A stretch of DNA of 64,000 nucleotides from Geobacillus vulcani PSS1 (GTDB taxonomy: Bacteria; Bacillota; Bacilli; Bacillales; Anoxybacillaceae). How positions within the stretch are numbered: position 1 is the first letter of the stretch; each line of letters begins with the position of its first letter. Below are positions 18,264 to 27,036 of this stretch, in pieces. The notes beneath the pieces were generated by a model that had not been told where the DNA came from, did no database searches, and saw only the letters and a program-made list of their open reading frames with translations. The position numbers were made by a program, and so were the translations under genes. The DNA lies in NCBI RefSeq assembly GCF_000733845.1, contig NZ_JPOI01000001.1:718501-782500 (forward strand). Direction: 5' to 3'.

Positions 18264-19376
18264 CTATAATCCCTCCCGTCTCGCTACAGACGCCACCGCG
18301 ATCAATAAAAACAACGCCGCTAGACCGACATTGAGAAGCATGGTTGGAACCACGCTGGACACATCGTTGGCATATACCATTTTAAAAATCGTTTCATTCA
18401 TCCAAGAAAGCGGCGACAAATGAGCAAACCACTTCGTTTCATCGATCGGAAAATAAGCACCCCCGAAAAAAGAAGCGAGCTGAATGAGGACCATCGCCAT
18501 CGTTCGCGCTGCTCCTTCTGTCCTTGCCAGATAGCTCATCCCTAGCCCAAAGCTTATGGCCAATACCACCTCAGTCAACAGAAGCAAATACACGAGACTG
18601 AAGTGACGCCCCCAATACGCGTGAAAAACAAGTTTACTAAACAAGATCACTACGGCCACACAAAGAAAATTCGCCACGATGTTTCCGGCCAGTTTTCCAA
18701 TAAAAATCTCGCTTTTGCGAACAGGAGCCGCCAAAAGGCGGTCAGCCGTCTTCCGCGTCCGCTCTCCCCGCAACAAAGAGCTGCCAGGCAATGCGCTATA
18801 CAAAGCGATCATGGTCGTCATCGCCACCGCATAATAATCCATCGCCCCCGGTTTTCGTTTGGAACGCAGCGATCGTTCTTGAATGTACTCCTCATGCGGA
18901 TTTCGATTGGGCTGAAACGAACCCGGCTGCCCTTGCGAAACGGCCATGGCCAGCTGATATTGGCCCACAAACGCGGCCATCGCCCCCTCAACAAGGCCCC
19001 CTTTGATCTGGTTGCGTTCATTGGTGTACAATTCAACTCCGTGTAGGCCGATCTCGACGTATCCATCGGCTTTTCCTTCCTGAACCGCTTGCTTTCCATT
19101 CATATCGTCCGGCACCTTTTGAAAATCGATATGGGCTTTCTTCGCCTCTTGAGCCATGGCGTGAATAGATGCCGACAACTGCCCGGCTGTTTGGTCTTTG
19201 TAGAAGACGCGTACCTCACCGATGGAAATCGTCCATTGGAACGCGTGAGAAAGGGCTGTTCCTAAGATGAACATGAGTACGATCGGAAACAGCAGCATGA
19301 AAAACAGCGTCCGGGCATCACGAAAATCGCTTTTGATCTCCTTTACCGCGATCCGAACAATATTCAAAAGAAGCAC
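18264..19376 (-). CDS. ABC-2 type exporter permease (LnrM-like)
   Basis: A 370-residue ABC-2 permease with one N-terminal helix (about residues 24-44), an extracellular domain (50-180), and five C-terminal helices containing LLRGERTRKTADRLLAAPVR, a typical coupling-helix region of the family. Its stop is one base from the start of the second permease, so the pair is translationally linked. It is preceded by the ATPase gene by 24 bp. It is presumed to form a heterodimeric membrane channel with the downstream permease. Confidence 0.8.
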   Translation of the reverse strand: MLLLNIVRIAVKEIKSDFRDARTLFFMLLFPIVLMFILGTALSHAFQWTISIGEVRVFYKDQTAGQLSASIHAMAQEAKKAHIDFQKVPDDMNGKQAVQEGKADGYVEIGLHGVELYTNERNQIKGGLVEGAMAAFVGQYQLAMAVSQGQPGSFQPNRNPHEEYIQERSLRSKRKPGAMDYYAVAMTTMIALYSALPGSSLLRGERTRKTADRLLAAPVRKSEIFIGKLAGNIVANFLCVAVVILFSKLVFHAYWGRHFSLVYLLLLTEVVLAISFGLGMSYLARTEGAARTMAMVLIQLASFFGGAYFPIDETKWFAHLSPLSWMNETIFKMVYANDVSSVVPTMLLNVGLAALFLLIAVASVARREGL

Positions 19377-19400
19377 CTCCTTTGCACAATGAAAGATCGG

Positions 19401-20339
19401 TCATGAATCCCGCAAATTTCTCCCCGTCAGCGTAAGAAAAACGGTTTCTAAATTCGGTGATTGGTCTTCGAGCGACCGGATCTCCACCCCGTCATTGATC
19501 AGACATTGCACAATTTGATTTAAATTATTGACATTGATGTCCGAACTGATTTTAATCATATTTTCTTCACATTGCACCGCCTTGACCCCGGGAATGTCTT
19601 GCAGATGCTGCTTGTTGAGCTGATCCATGCCCCTGATTTCTATCCAAATATCTTTTGTATCGGTAATCATCGCTTCCAATTGCTCCTTTGTCCCCTCTGC
19701 GATGATCTTTCCATGATCAATGATCGCGATTCGTGTACAAATTTCTTCAACTTCCTCCATGTAATGGCTTGTATAAATAATCGTACATCCCATGTCATTG
19801 AGCTTTTTGACCGAAGCTAAAATATCATTTCGCGACTGCGGATCGATGCCGACTGTTGGTTCGTCCATAATGATGAGCTTCGGCCGATGGGCGATCGCAC
19901 AGGCGATATTGAGCCTCCGTTTCATCCCGCCTGAGAAATGCTTCGGATAACGTTTGCGTTTATCACTCAAGCCAACAAACTCAAGCGCCTCTTCCACCCG
20001 CTGGCGCAGCTCCGCGCCGCGCAGTCCATACAATCCGGCAAAGAACTCTACATTCTCATACGCCGTCAAATTTTCATAGATGGCGATTTCTTGAGGCACG
20101 ATGCCGATCTGTCGTTTGGCAAACTGGCGGTGCCTAGTGATGTCCTTGCCGAGAATCCTGATTTCACCTGCGTTCGGGCGCAGCAACCCGGCAATCATAT
20201 TGATCGTGGTGCTTTTTCCCGCTCCGTTGGCTCCGAGAAAGCCAAAGATTTCTCCTTCGGCGACAGAGAGGGACATATGATCCACCGCAATGAAGTCGCC
20301 AAATTTTTTCGTGACCTGCTTGATTTCCAACATGTTCAC
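19401..20339 (-). CDS. ABC exporter ATP-binding protein (LnrL-like)
   Basis: An ATPase of 312 residues. Walker A is GANGAGKST (36-44), then the Q-loop IVPQE, the signature FSGGMKRRLNIA, Walker B LIIMDEPTVGID and the H-switch YTSHYMEE. The C-terminal extension (about 225-312) is the DrrA/CcmA-type regulatory tail. It energises the two adjacent ABC-2 permeases. The start is probably GTG at 20339, seven bases after AAGG; an ATG two codons later is possible. About 100 bp separate it from the upstream kinase gene, so it may also have its own promoter. Confidence 0.88.
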   Translation of the reverse strand: MNMLEIKQVTKKFGDFIAVDHMSLSVAEGEIFGFLGANGAGKSTTINMIAGLLRPNAGEIRILGKDITRHRQFAKRQIGIVPQEIAIYENLTAYENVEFFAGLYGLRGAELRQRVEEALEFVGLSDKRKRYPKHFSGGMKRRLNIACAIAHRPKLIIMDEPTVGIDPQSRNDILASVKKLNDMGCTIIYTSHYMEEVEEICTRIAIIDHGKIIAEGTKEQLEAMITDTKDIWIEIRGMDQLNKQHLQDIPGVKAVQCEENMIKISSDINVNNLNQIVQCLINDGVEIRSLEDQSPNLETVFLTLTGRNLRDS

Positions 20340-20441
20340 CGTTCCACCTTCTTTCCATACTTGGTGTTATTGATTATAGAAAAAAAGATGAACTCCTGTA
20401 AGTGCAGGAATTCATCTCGTTGACATGAGAAAATTCACGAA

Positions 20442-21548
20442 TTACTCATGAATCGGAAGCAACGTTGTGACAGAGAACCCGTTTGTCCCATCGACAATGA
20501 CCGTGCCATGAACAGAGGCCGCCCGTTCCTCCATGCCGATGATCCCAAGCCCTTTCTTGATCTTGGTCGCACCTTTCCCGTTATCTTTCACTTCCACCTT
20601 GATGACTCGATTCAAGACGTGAATCTCAACGGCAATGGCGGTGGCCTCGGCGTATTTGATCGCATTCGTCAACGCCTCGGCAATGTTCTCATAAATGACT
20701 TTCCATTGGATTGGCGTAATCACATCCAGATCCCCTTTGCATACGAGTGGAATCGGGAGATGATGTTGGGCGGAAAACTCATCAATAAATAATTTCACCC
20801 GATTGATCCCCATTTGCTCAGGCGGCGGTTTCATCTGTTTTAAGGTCATCCGAATTTGTTCAATGCCTTCTTTGGAAATGTGGATGGCGTTTTCCAACAA
20901 TTGTTTTGCCTTGTTGCGGTCTCCATCCATCAACCGTTTGGCCGCCTCCATCTGAATGAGCGCCCCCGTCAGCGAATGGCCGATTTGGTCATGAATGCGC
21001 TGTGACAGACGGTTTCGCTCTTCTAATTGCAACATATATTCCGATTGCTTGATATATTGATGATATTCGTTGACACTCCTTGTCAGCCGATGCAAATCGT
21101 TGCGCAGTTGATCCAAACGATCTTCTTGTTGTTTCATCCGCTCAAGATGGCGCTTGGCTGTCGTCACGCTGACAAGACTGAACAACGCCACAAGACCATA
21201 CAATTTCGCTGCCGAAGGGCCAAGCCAAACAATGGGAACAAGCAGCACCACCCATATCCCCCATAGTCGGGGAATATAGAACGAAGCCAACTCATATCCA
21301 TTGAGAGACAGCAATAAACCAAATGACGGCTCCACATAGGCGCTTGAAAGGATCACAAGGAAAACGGAACACAGCGCCGCTCCCTTTTTCCACCTTACAT
21401 TTCGAACGATAGAAGCAAACAAACTGAGACAAAAATAAATCAGAGAGGACAAGACAAACCAAGATTCATTCCTCTGTTCCGATGAGATATAATCAAGCGC
21501 TGCATATCCCCATACAATGAGTTTGTAAAACAGAAGCAAACGTTCCAT
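20442..21548 (-). CDS. Membrane sensor histidine kinase, HisKA_3 (LnrJ-like)
   Basis: A kinase of 368 residues. Four to five membrane helices fill residues 5-130, then a coiled-coil linker (about 134-178), a HisKA_3 dimerisation helix with phospho-acceptor His186 (QRIHDQIGH), and a HATPase domain with N-box NAIKYAE and G-boxes DNGKGA and GLGIIGMEER. No extracellular sensing domain is present, so the ligand is probably sensed in or at the membrane, as for LnrJ. It lies 9 bp after the response-regulator stop and forms a two-component pair with it. Confidence 0.88.
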   Translation of the reverse strand: MERLLLFYKLIVWGYAALDYISSEQRNESWFVLSSLIYFCLSLFASIVRNVRWKKGAALCSVFLVILSSAYVEPSFGLLLSLNGYELASFYIPRLWGIWVVLLVPIVWLGPSAAKLYGLVALFSLVSVTTAKRHLERMKQQEDRLDQLRNDLHRLTRSVNEYHQYIKQSEYMLQLEERNRLSQRIHDQIGHSLTGALIQMEAAKRLMDGDRNKAKQLLENAIHISKEGIEQIRMTLKQMKPPPEQMGINRVKLFIDEFSAQHHLPIPLVCKGDLDVITPIQWKVIYENIAEALTNAIKYAEATAIAVEIHVLNRVIKVEVKDNGKGATKIKKGLGIIGMEERAASVHGTVIVDGTNGFSVTTLLPIHE

Positions 21549-21557
21549 ACCGCTCCC

Positions 21558-22223
21558 TCAACCGATTTTCCCCGTCAGGTAATAAACAGCGATTTGCGTT
21601 CGATGCTGCAATCCCGTTTTATTGAAAATGGACGTAATGTAATTAGCCACCGTTCCCTCGGAGATAAATAGCTGGCTGGCAATTTCTTTATTCGAAAGCC
21701 CTTTCGCAATGAGCGCCATAATGTCCAACTCTCGCTCAGTAAACAGACGTTTGTCGATTTTCGGCGTCGGTCCTTTTTCTTCTTTGAGATTGGACTTGAT
21801 TTTTTCCATGACCACCTCTTGCATGACCACTTGACCGTGATAAACGGCTTTGATCGCTTCCCGGATTCGCTCTGGATCGGTATTTTTTAAAAAATATCCC
21901 TTTGCGCCGTATTGGATGGCATCCATAATGTACTCATCATCATCAAACGTCGTCAAAATCAGCGGCTTTGCCTTCGTCTGCTCACAGATGAGCTTCGTCG
22001 CTTCGACGCCGTTCATGTTCGGCATGCGCACATCCAATAACGCAATATCGACCTCATGATGCCGGCAATATTCCACCGCCTCTTTCCCATCACTTACGGT
22101 CGCGACGACATCAAACTCGTCATACGTGCTTAAGATGATCCGCAGCCCTTCGCGGACAAAGGAATTGTCATCGGCAATGAGCACTTTGATCCGCAGCGGA
22201 TCGGGCGCAGAGGTCTGTTTCAT
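21558..22223 (-). CDS. NarL/LuxR-family response regulator (LnrK-like)
   Basis: A 221-residue regulator: receiver domain (residues 12-130) with phosphoacceptor Asp64 (LLDVRMPNM) and acidic pair in LIADDNS, then a LuxR-type HTH (about 155-215) with LTERELDIMALIAKGLSNKEI-like sequence (begins F in this protein). It probably switches on the downstream exporter genes when the kinase senses its ligand. The start chosen is ATG 22223 after a GGAAAGGATGGGGAAAG stretch; ATG 22244 is possible. The gene's 5' side adjoins a truncated kinase on the other strand. Confidence 0.85.
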   Translation of the reverse strand: MKQTSAPDPLRIKVLIADDNSFVREGLRIILSTYDEFDVVATVSDGKEAVEYCRHHEVDIALLDVRMPNMNGVEATKLICEQTKAKPLILTTFDDDEYIMDAIQYGAKGYFLKNTDPERIREAIKAVYHGQVVMQEVVMEKIKSNLKEEKGPTPKIDKRLFTERELDIMALIAKGLSNKEIASQLFISEGTVANYITSIFNKTGLQHRTQIAVYYLTGKIG

Positions 22224-22369
22224 CTTTCCCCATCCTTTCCTCATCCACTTTGCGTTTTCCCATTCATCGTCATGTGTGGACAAAGCGCTGAACGATTTAC
22301 TTTCATTGTAATGAATAAGAGGAGTTTCTTCCATTGCCATGAAGGAAAGGGAGCTCAAGCAGGAGTGAT

Positions 22370-22651
22370 ATGATTCCCCCTGAGGGTGGAGCGGTAAACG
22401 TGATGATCGATGAAGAGCCCGCCATGTTGCAAATTGATGTTTCCGATACAGGCATCGGCATCGCGCCGGAGCATTTGCCCTTTTTGTTCGATCGCTTTTA
22501 CCGCACAGATGAAGCGAGGACGCGAAATCGCGGGGGAACCGGATTGGGCCTTGCTATTGCCAAAGAATTCGTATCGGCTCACGGCGGAACCATCGATGTC
22601 CACAGCACTCTTGGCCAAGGGACGACCTTTCGGGTCAAGCTTCCCCGCTGA
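22370..22651 (+). pseudogene. 3' fragment of a sensor histidine kinase (HATPase domain only)
   Basis: About 90 codons encode only the end of a HATPase domain: the G1 box DVSDTGIGIAPEHLP, the F-box FDRFYR, and the G2 box GGTGLGLAIAKEFV, ending GQGTTFRVKLPR. The HisKA helix, N-box and all sensor and membrane parts are missing. The fragment starts abruptly at about 22,370, ten bases from the 5' flank of the response regulator on the other strand. This is the 3' end of a VicK/PhoR-type kinase cut by deletion or by insertion of the exporter operon. It is unlikely to be active. Confidence 0.8.
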
Positions 22652-22714
22652 CGATAACGAAGACGTTTATGGTAAAATGAAAACAGGAATCCTTAACCAA
22701 AAGGAGGTATCGCC

Positions 22715-23179
22715 ATGCCCCGCGCACAAAAATGGGTGCAATATTTCCTTTCACATCGCCATGTCACGCTGGAACTAATCAACAAAATCGACGAAGCGCA
22801 TTATGAGTACAAACCGACGCCGACGTCGATGACGGCGAAGCAGCTGGCGACGCATATGCTGTTTAGCTTTTACAATTTCGCCAACACGGCGAAACACGGC
22901 GATCCATCGCTGTTCCGGCAAAAAATCGAAGAACCGGAGACAAATTTGGCTAAGCTGGCGGAAACGTATACGGAAAAAACGAGGCAGCTCATCGAATCAA
23001 TGAGTGATGACGACTTTAACCGGACGCTCGATTTCACTTCCATCTTTGGCATTCACATCCCAGCCACGCAGCTGTTGCAAATGGCGATGGATCACGAAAT
23101 CCACCATAAAGGGCAGCTGTTCGTCTACGTCCGCGCGATGGGGCATACGGACTTGCCGCTGTTTGTGAAGCGCGGCTGA
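22715..23179 (+). CDS. DinB family protein
   Basis: A 154-residue four-helix-bundle protein of the DinB/YfiT metalloenzyme superfamily. The metal-site histidines are present: H47 in QLATHMLFSF, and two in MDHEIHHKGQ near residue 130. DinB proteins bind a divalent metal; some are bacillithiol S-transferases, but many have no known function. Ribosome site AAAGGAGG. A second DinB gene is at 46,431. No operon partner. Confidence 0.85.
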   Translation: MPRAQKWVQYFLSHRHVTLELINKIDEAHYEYKPTPTSMTAKQLATHMLFSFYNFANTAKHGDPSLFRQKIEEPETNLAKLAETYTEKTRQLIESMSDDDFNRTLDFTSIFGIHIPATQLLQMAMDHEIHHKGQLFVYVRAMGHTDLPLFVKRG

Positions 23180-23222
23180 TTTGCCTTCATCCTACCGGCC
23201 TCACCTCAATGGAATGGCAAAA

Positions 23223-23258
23223 AACAACCGGCTCGGAGGACTCGAGCCGGTTGTTCAT
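23223..23258. terminator. Bidirectional terminator between dinB and frnE-like genes
   Basis: ACAACCGGCTCG pairs with CGAGCCGGTTGT, with A-rich sequence on the left and TTCATTT on the right, between convergent genes. Confidence 0.8.
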
Positions 23259-23262
23259 TTGC

Positions 23263-23985
23263 TTAACGAGCGAGTTTTTCGTCGATCGAGCAGTTGCCGT
23301 CCGTGCATGCCCCGCCTTCGTCAGCGAGCGGCCGCAACGGCGAAGCTTGTTGTTCCTCCTCCCACACTGTTTCTAGCGCCCGCCGGAACACATCAACCGG
23401 CTGAGCCCCAGAAATGGCATACTTTCCATTCAGCACGAAAAACGGCACACCGCGGACGCCAAGTCGGGCCGCTTCCGCTTCATCGTTTCGCACTTGCTCC
23501 GTGTAGCGGCCGCCATGAAGCACCGCTTCCGTCTCGCTTCGGTCAAGCCCGGCCGCTTCCGCGATGTCAAGGAGCACAGCGCGGTCGCTGATTCGCTTTG
23601 ATTCGGTGAAATACGCGAAAAACAGCCGTTCGACGACATCATCAAGCTTCCCTTTTTCCTTTGCGTATTGCGCCAAGCGATGAGCGTCAAACGTATTCGT
23701 CGGCTTCATCGTCTCGAAGCGGAACGTCAAGCCGACCGCTTCCGCCTGCCTGCCGATATCCGCGTTTGCCCGCTTCGCTTCCTCCACGGTAATTCCGTAT
23801 TTTTTGGCAATGATTTCATGGATCGTCAGCGGCGTCTCATTTGGGGCGTTCGGGTCGAGCTCAAAGCTGCGGAAGACGACCATCACGTCGTTTCGGTGCG
23901 GAAACTGTTCCAGCGCTTGTTCCAAACGGCGCTTGCCGATATAGCAAAACGGACAGACAAAATCGGACCATACTTCAATTTTCAT
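23263..23985 (-). CDS. DsbA family oxidoreductase, FrnE type
   Basis: A 240-residue thioredoxin-fold protein with the redox motif CPFC at residues 11-14 (SDFVCPFCYIGKRRL), an inserted helical domain (about 50-170), and the cis-proline region VRGVPFFVLNGKYAISGAQ. FrnE-like DsbA proteins are cytosolic and may act as disulfide isomerases or on bacillithiol adducts. A cysteine-containing tail (GGACTDGNCSID) near the C-terminus might also be redox active. The start at 23985 follows AGGAGG with six-base spacing. Specific substrate unknown. Confidence 0.85.
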   Translation of the reverse strand: MKIEVWSDFVCPFCYIGKRRLEQALEQFPHRNDVMVVFRSFELDPNAPNETPLTIHEIIAKKYGITVEEAKRANADIGRQAEAVGLTFRFETMKPTNTFDAHRLAQYAKEKGKLDDVVERLFFAYFTESKRISDRAVLLDIAEAAGLDRSETEAVLHGGRYTEQVRNDEAEAARLGVRGVPFFVLNGKYAISGAQPVDVFRRALETVWEEEQQASPLRPLADEGGACTDGNCSIDEKLAR

Positions 23986-24180
23986 GGCCATCCTCCTCTA
24001 CTTTTGACACGCTTCCCCTCCATTGTAGCCCATTGCCGGTCGAATGGCTAACGAAAGGCATGGAGCGGACCTGCCCGCATAACATTGTACTATCCATGTC
24101 GATGTATTTATGGCTGAACGGAAGCCAACTTTGGTCGTTGGACACGGTTATCGGGCGGCCGCGGGGCTGAACCGCTGGCA

Positions 24181-24224
24181 CAAAAAACCGGTGTCCCGCT
24201 TCATGTGCGGGATACCGGTTTCTT
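24181..24224 (-). terminator. Terminator of the R2lox-ALDH-ADH operon
   Basis: AAACCGGTATCCCGC pairs with GCGGGACACCGGTTT and is followed by T on the minus strand, directly after the alcohol dehydrogenase stop. Confidence 0.85.
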
Positions 24225-24230
24225 CCTGCT

Positions 24231-25442
24231 TCATCCTTTTTCCACTGTCAACTTCACAACGCGCTCGCCGACCGCCCGAATCAGTTCAGGAGGCAGTGGA
24301 AAGCTGACCGCTGCCGGGTCGGCAGCGACCGCCGGAATGGTTGCGGCAAATTGTTCGTCCGTGATCGGATAATCGGCAAAATCAGCCGGCAGCCCGATGT
24401 CATCGCGCAAGCGGCGAATGCGCTCGATCGCTTTAGCGAGCAGCACCTCTTCCGCTTGGCCGTGATCGTGAATGCCGAGCGCTTCAGCCAACCGCTTCGC
24501 TTTTGGCAAATACAACTCCGGAATCGCTTCCATCACGACCGGCAAAAAGACCGCATTCGCCAGCCCATGCGGAATGCGGAACATCGCCCCGTACGCATGG
24601 GCGAAATTGTGCACCGGGATGGCGTTTAACGCAAAGCTGAAAGCGGTGATGCCAAGCAAACTCGCCTGCAGCATCTCCGAGCGGGCGCGGATGTTCCCGC
24701 CGTCGTGAACCGCCTGCGGCAAATAATCGTGAATCAAACGAATCGCTTGCAAAGCGCATGCATCCGTAAGCGCGGTCGCCGTCGGCGAGGCGAGCGCCTC
24801 AATGGCATGGGTGAGCGCATCCATGCCGGTGAACGCCGTCACCTTCGGCGGCAGCCCGACTGTCAAATCCGGGTCGAGCACCGCCACATCGGCATTAATA
24901 AACGGATGGATGATGTTCGTTTTCAACCGCAACTCTTCATTATAAATGACTGCAATTGGTGACACTTCCGACCCCGTGCCGGCGGTCGTCGGGATGGCGA
25001 TGTGCGGAATCGGCATGAATTGCGCTTTTGGAAACGACTCGTACAACAACCCGCCGGGAATGGCCTCTTTAATGTCGCGCAACCCTTTGAACAGGGCGTA
25101 TTTCACCCCTTTAGCCGTATCCAACACGCTGCCGCCGCCGACGGCCAACAAGGCATCGGCGCCGACTTCGCGCGCATAGCGCGCGGCCTCATTGACGCAT
25201 TCGCTTTCCGCATCTTGGCGGATATCTAGGAAGATGCCAGCCAGTTCCGGTCCAGTCCCGTGCGGCGTCAGCCAAAACAGATCGGCCACCTTCCCGACGA
25301 CGCCGGCCTGCTCCAGACCGCGGTCGGAAAGCAACAGCACCCGCTTGGCGCCGAGCCCGCGAAACAAATCCGGCACGAGCGCGCGGGCGTTTGATCCGGT
25401 GTAAATGGCGGTGCGCAGCCAAAAATTCGCTAACGTCGTCAT
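24231..25442 (-). CDS. Iron-containing alcohol dehydrogenase
   Basis: A group III (iron-dependent) alcohol dehydrogenase of 403 residues. The NAD-binding GGGSVLD motif (about 98-104), TTAGTGSEVSP, and the metal-binding stretch with MDALTHAIEA and HGLANAVFLP, which hold the D-H-H-H ligands, are all present. These enzymes interconvert alcohols and aldehydes with NAD(P). The gene is 15 bp after an aldehyde dehydrogenase gene and is the third gene of an operon starting with an R2-like oxidase. This suggests it oxidises an alcohol made by, or fed to, that pathway. Substrate range cannot be read from sequence. Confidence 0.9.
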   Translation of the reverse strand: MTTLANFWLRTAIYTGSNARALVPDLFRGLGAKRVLLLSDRGLEQAGVVGKVADLFWLTPHGTGPELAGIFLDIRQDAESECVNEAARYAREVGADALLAVGGGSVLDTAKGVKYALFKGLRDIKEAIPGGLLYESFPKAQFMPIPHIAIPTTAGTGSEVSPIAVIYNEELRLKTNIIHPFINADVAVLDPDLTVGLPPKVTAFTGMDALTHAIEALASPTATALTDACALQAIRLIHDYLPQAVHDGGNIRARSEMLQASLLGITAFSFALNAIPVHNFAHAYGAMFRIPHGLANAVFLPVVMEAIPELYLPKAKRLAEALGIHDHGQAEEVLLAKAIERIRRLRDDIGLPADFADYPITDEQFAATIPAVAADPAAVSFPLPPELIRAVGERVVKLTVEKG

Positions 25443-25457
25443 TCCCCGTCCCCCTTT

Positions 25458-26999
25458 TTATGCTTTTCTCATTGCGCCCAGCTTCGAAAACAGCACTTGA
25501 TACCATTTGCGCTTCTCGAGCTCCGGCACCATCGACGTATGCACATGTTTCAGCTGCGTGTAGGCATCAAGCGAATATTTGCCCATCTCGCGCCCGATGC
25601 CGCTTTGCTTGTAGCCGCCAAACGGCGCGTCATTGCGCAGCATATGCCAATCATTGATCCAAACGACGCCCGCCCGCAAGCGCCCGGCGATGGCGTACGC
25701 CTTGTTGACATCGCGCGTCCAAACGCCGGCCGCCAGCCCGTAAATCGTATCGTTCGCCATCGCCACCGCCTCCTCCACGTCGTGGTAGCGAATGACAGAC
25801 AACACCGGGCCGAAAATTTCTTCTTGGGCGATTTTCATGTCGTTTTTCACATTCGTAAAAATCGTTGGCGCGACAAAATGGCCGCCTTCACAGCCCGGGA
25901 CATCCACCGCATGACCGCCGCAGACAAGCGTCGCCCCTTCTCGTTTGCCGGCTTCAATATAGGATAGCACCGTTTCTTGTTGCCGCTTGGAAATGACCGG
26001 GCCGATATCGGTCGCCGGGTCAAGCGGGTGGCCGATTTGCAGCGTTTTTGTCAGCGCGACGAGCCGTTCGACGACTTCATCATGCATCCGATCCGGCACA
26101 AACAACCGCGTTCCCGATTCGCACAGCTGGCCGGAGTGCAAAAAGACGCCAAACAAGCTGCCCGGAATGGCGATCTCCAAATCCGCGTCATCAAGCAAAA
26201 TGTTCGGCGACTTGCCACCAAGTTCAAGCGTGACGTTTTTCACCGTTTCCGACGCCAACGCCATAATGCGGCGGCCGACTTCGGTTGAACCGGTAAACGC
26301 CACCTTGTCCACTTGCGGATGACGGACAAGCGCCTCCCCGACTTCCGCGCCCGGTCCAGCCACTACGTTAATGACCCCAGGAGGCACGAACCACGAAATG
26401 ATTTCCGCCAACTTGAGCGTCGATAGCGGCGTATAGCTTGCCGGCTTGACAACTATCGTATTGCCCGTCGCCAGCGCCGGGGCGATTTTCCAAGATGCGA
26501 TCATGAGCGGCAAATTCCACGGCGTAATCGCTGCGCACACCCCGATCGGCTCGCGCCAAACAAAATTGTGCGCCGGTCCGGGAAATGGCGGAATCGGTAA
26601 CGTTTCCGAAAAGGGGTACTCTTGAACGATATTCGCCATCGTTTGGAACAAATCGACCGTCTGCAAAATATCAATCGAGCTGATGCGCCGGATCGTCCCT
26701 CCGCTTGAGATCGCTTCCAAATAGGCGAGCTCCTGGGCATTGGCGACGACGGCTTGGGCGATGGCATTGAGCAGACGCGCCCGTTCTTTCGGTTTCATCG
26801 TCTTCCAATCCGTCTCGTCAAACGCCTTGCGCGCCGCCTTCACCGCCCGATCCACATCTTCGGCTGTCGCCTTCGCGACGGTCGCCACCGCCTCTCCGGT
26901 CGCCGGATTGTATACGTTAAACGTTTCCCCGCTGCTTGCCGGCTGCCATTGGCCGTCAATGAAGAGCGGAAAATGATGCACTTGCACATGGGTGGTCAT
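25458..26999 (-). CDS. NAD(P)-dependent aldehyde dehydrogenase
   Basis: A 513-residue ALDH-superfamily enzyme. The catalytic pair is visible: Glu in [10 protein letters not shown] and Cys in [11 protein letters not shown]. It also has the nucleotide-binding FTGSTEVGR and the C-terminal [13 protein letters not shown]. It oxidises aldehydes to acids. It starts 37 bp after the R2-like oxidase stop and ends 15 bp before the iron alcohol dehydrogenase. Members with similar context act on medium- or long-chain aldehydes, but this is not proven here. A clear ribosome site (AAGGAAGGGAGAAATC) precedes the ATG. Confidence 0.92.
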   Translation of the reverse strand: MTTHVQVHHFPLFIDGQWQPASSGETFNVYNPATGEAVATVAKATAEDVDRAVKAARKAFDETDWKTMKPKERARLLNAIAQAVVANAQELAYLEAISSGGTIRRISSIDILQTVDLFQTMANIVQEYPFSETLPIPPFPGPAHNFVWREPIGVCAAITPWNLPLMIASWKIAPALATGNTIVVKPASYTPLSTLKLAEIISWFVPPGVINVVAGPGAEVGEALVRHPQVDKVAFTGSTEVGRRIMALASETVKNVTLELGGKSPNILLDDADLEIAIPGSLFGVFLHSGQLCESGTRLFVPDRMHDEVVERLVALTKTLQIGHPLDPATDIGPVISKRQQETVLSYIEAGKREGATLVCGGHAVDVPGCEGGHFVAPTIFTNVKNDMKIAQEEIFGPVLSVIRYHDVEEAVAMANDTIYGLAAGVWTRDVNKAYAIAGRLRAGVVWINDWHMLRNDAPFGGYKQSGIGREMGKYSLDAYTQLKHVHTSMVPELEKRKWYQVLFSKLGAMRKA

Positions 27000-27036
27000 G
27001 ACGATTTCTCCCTTCCTTGTTTTCGACTCTCAACTT

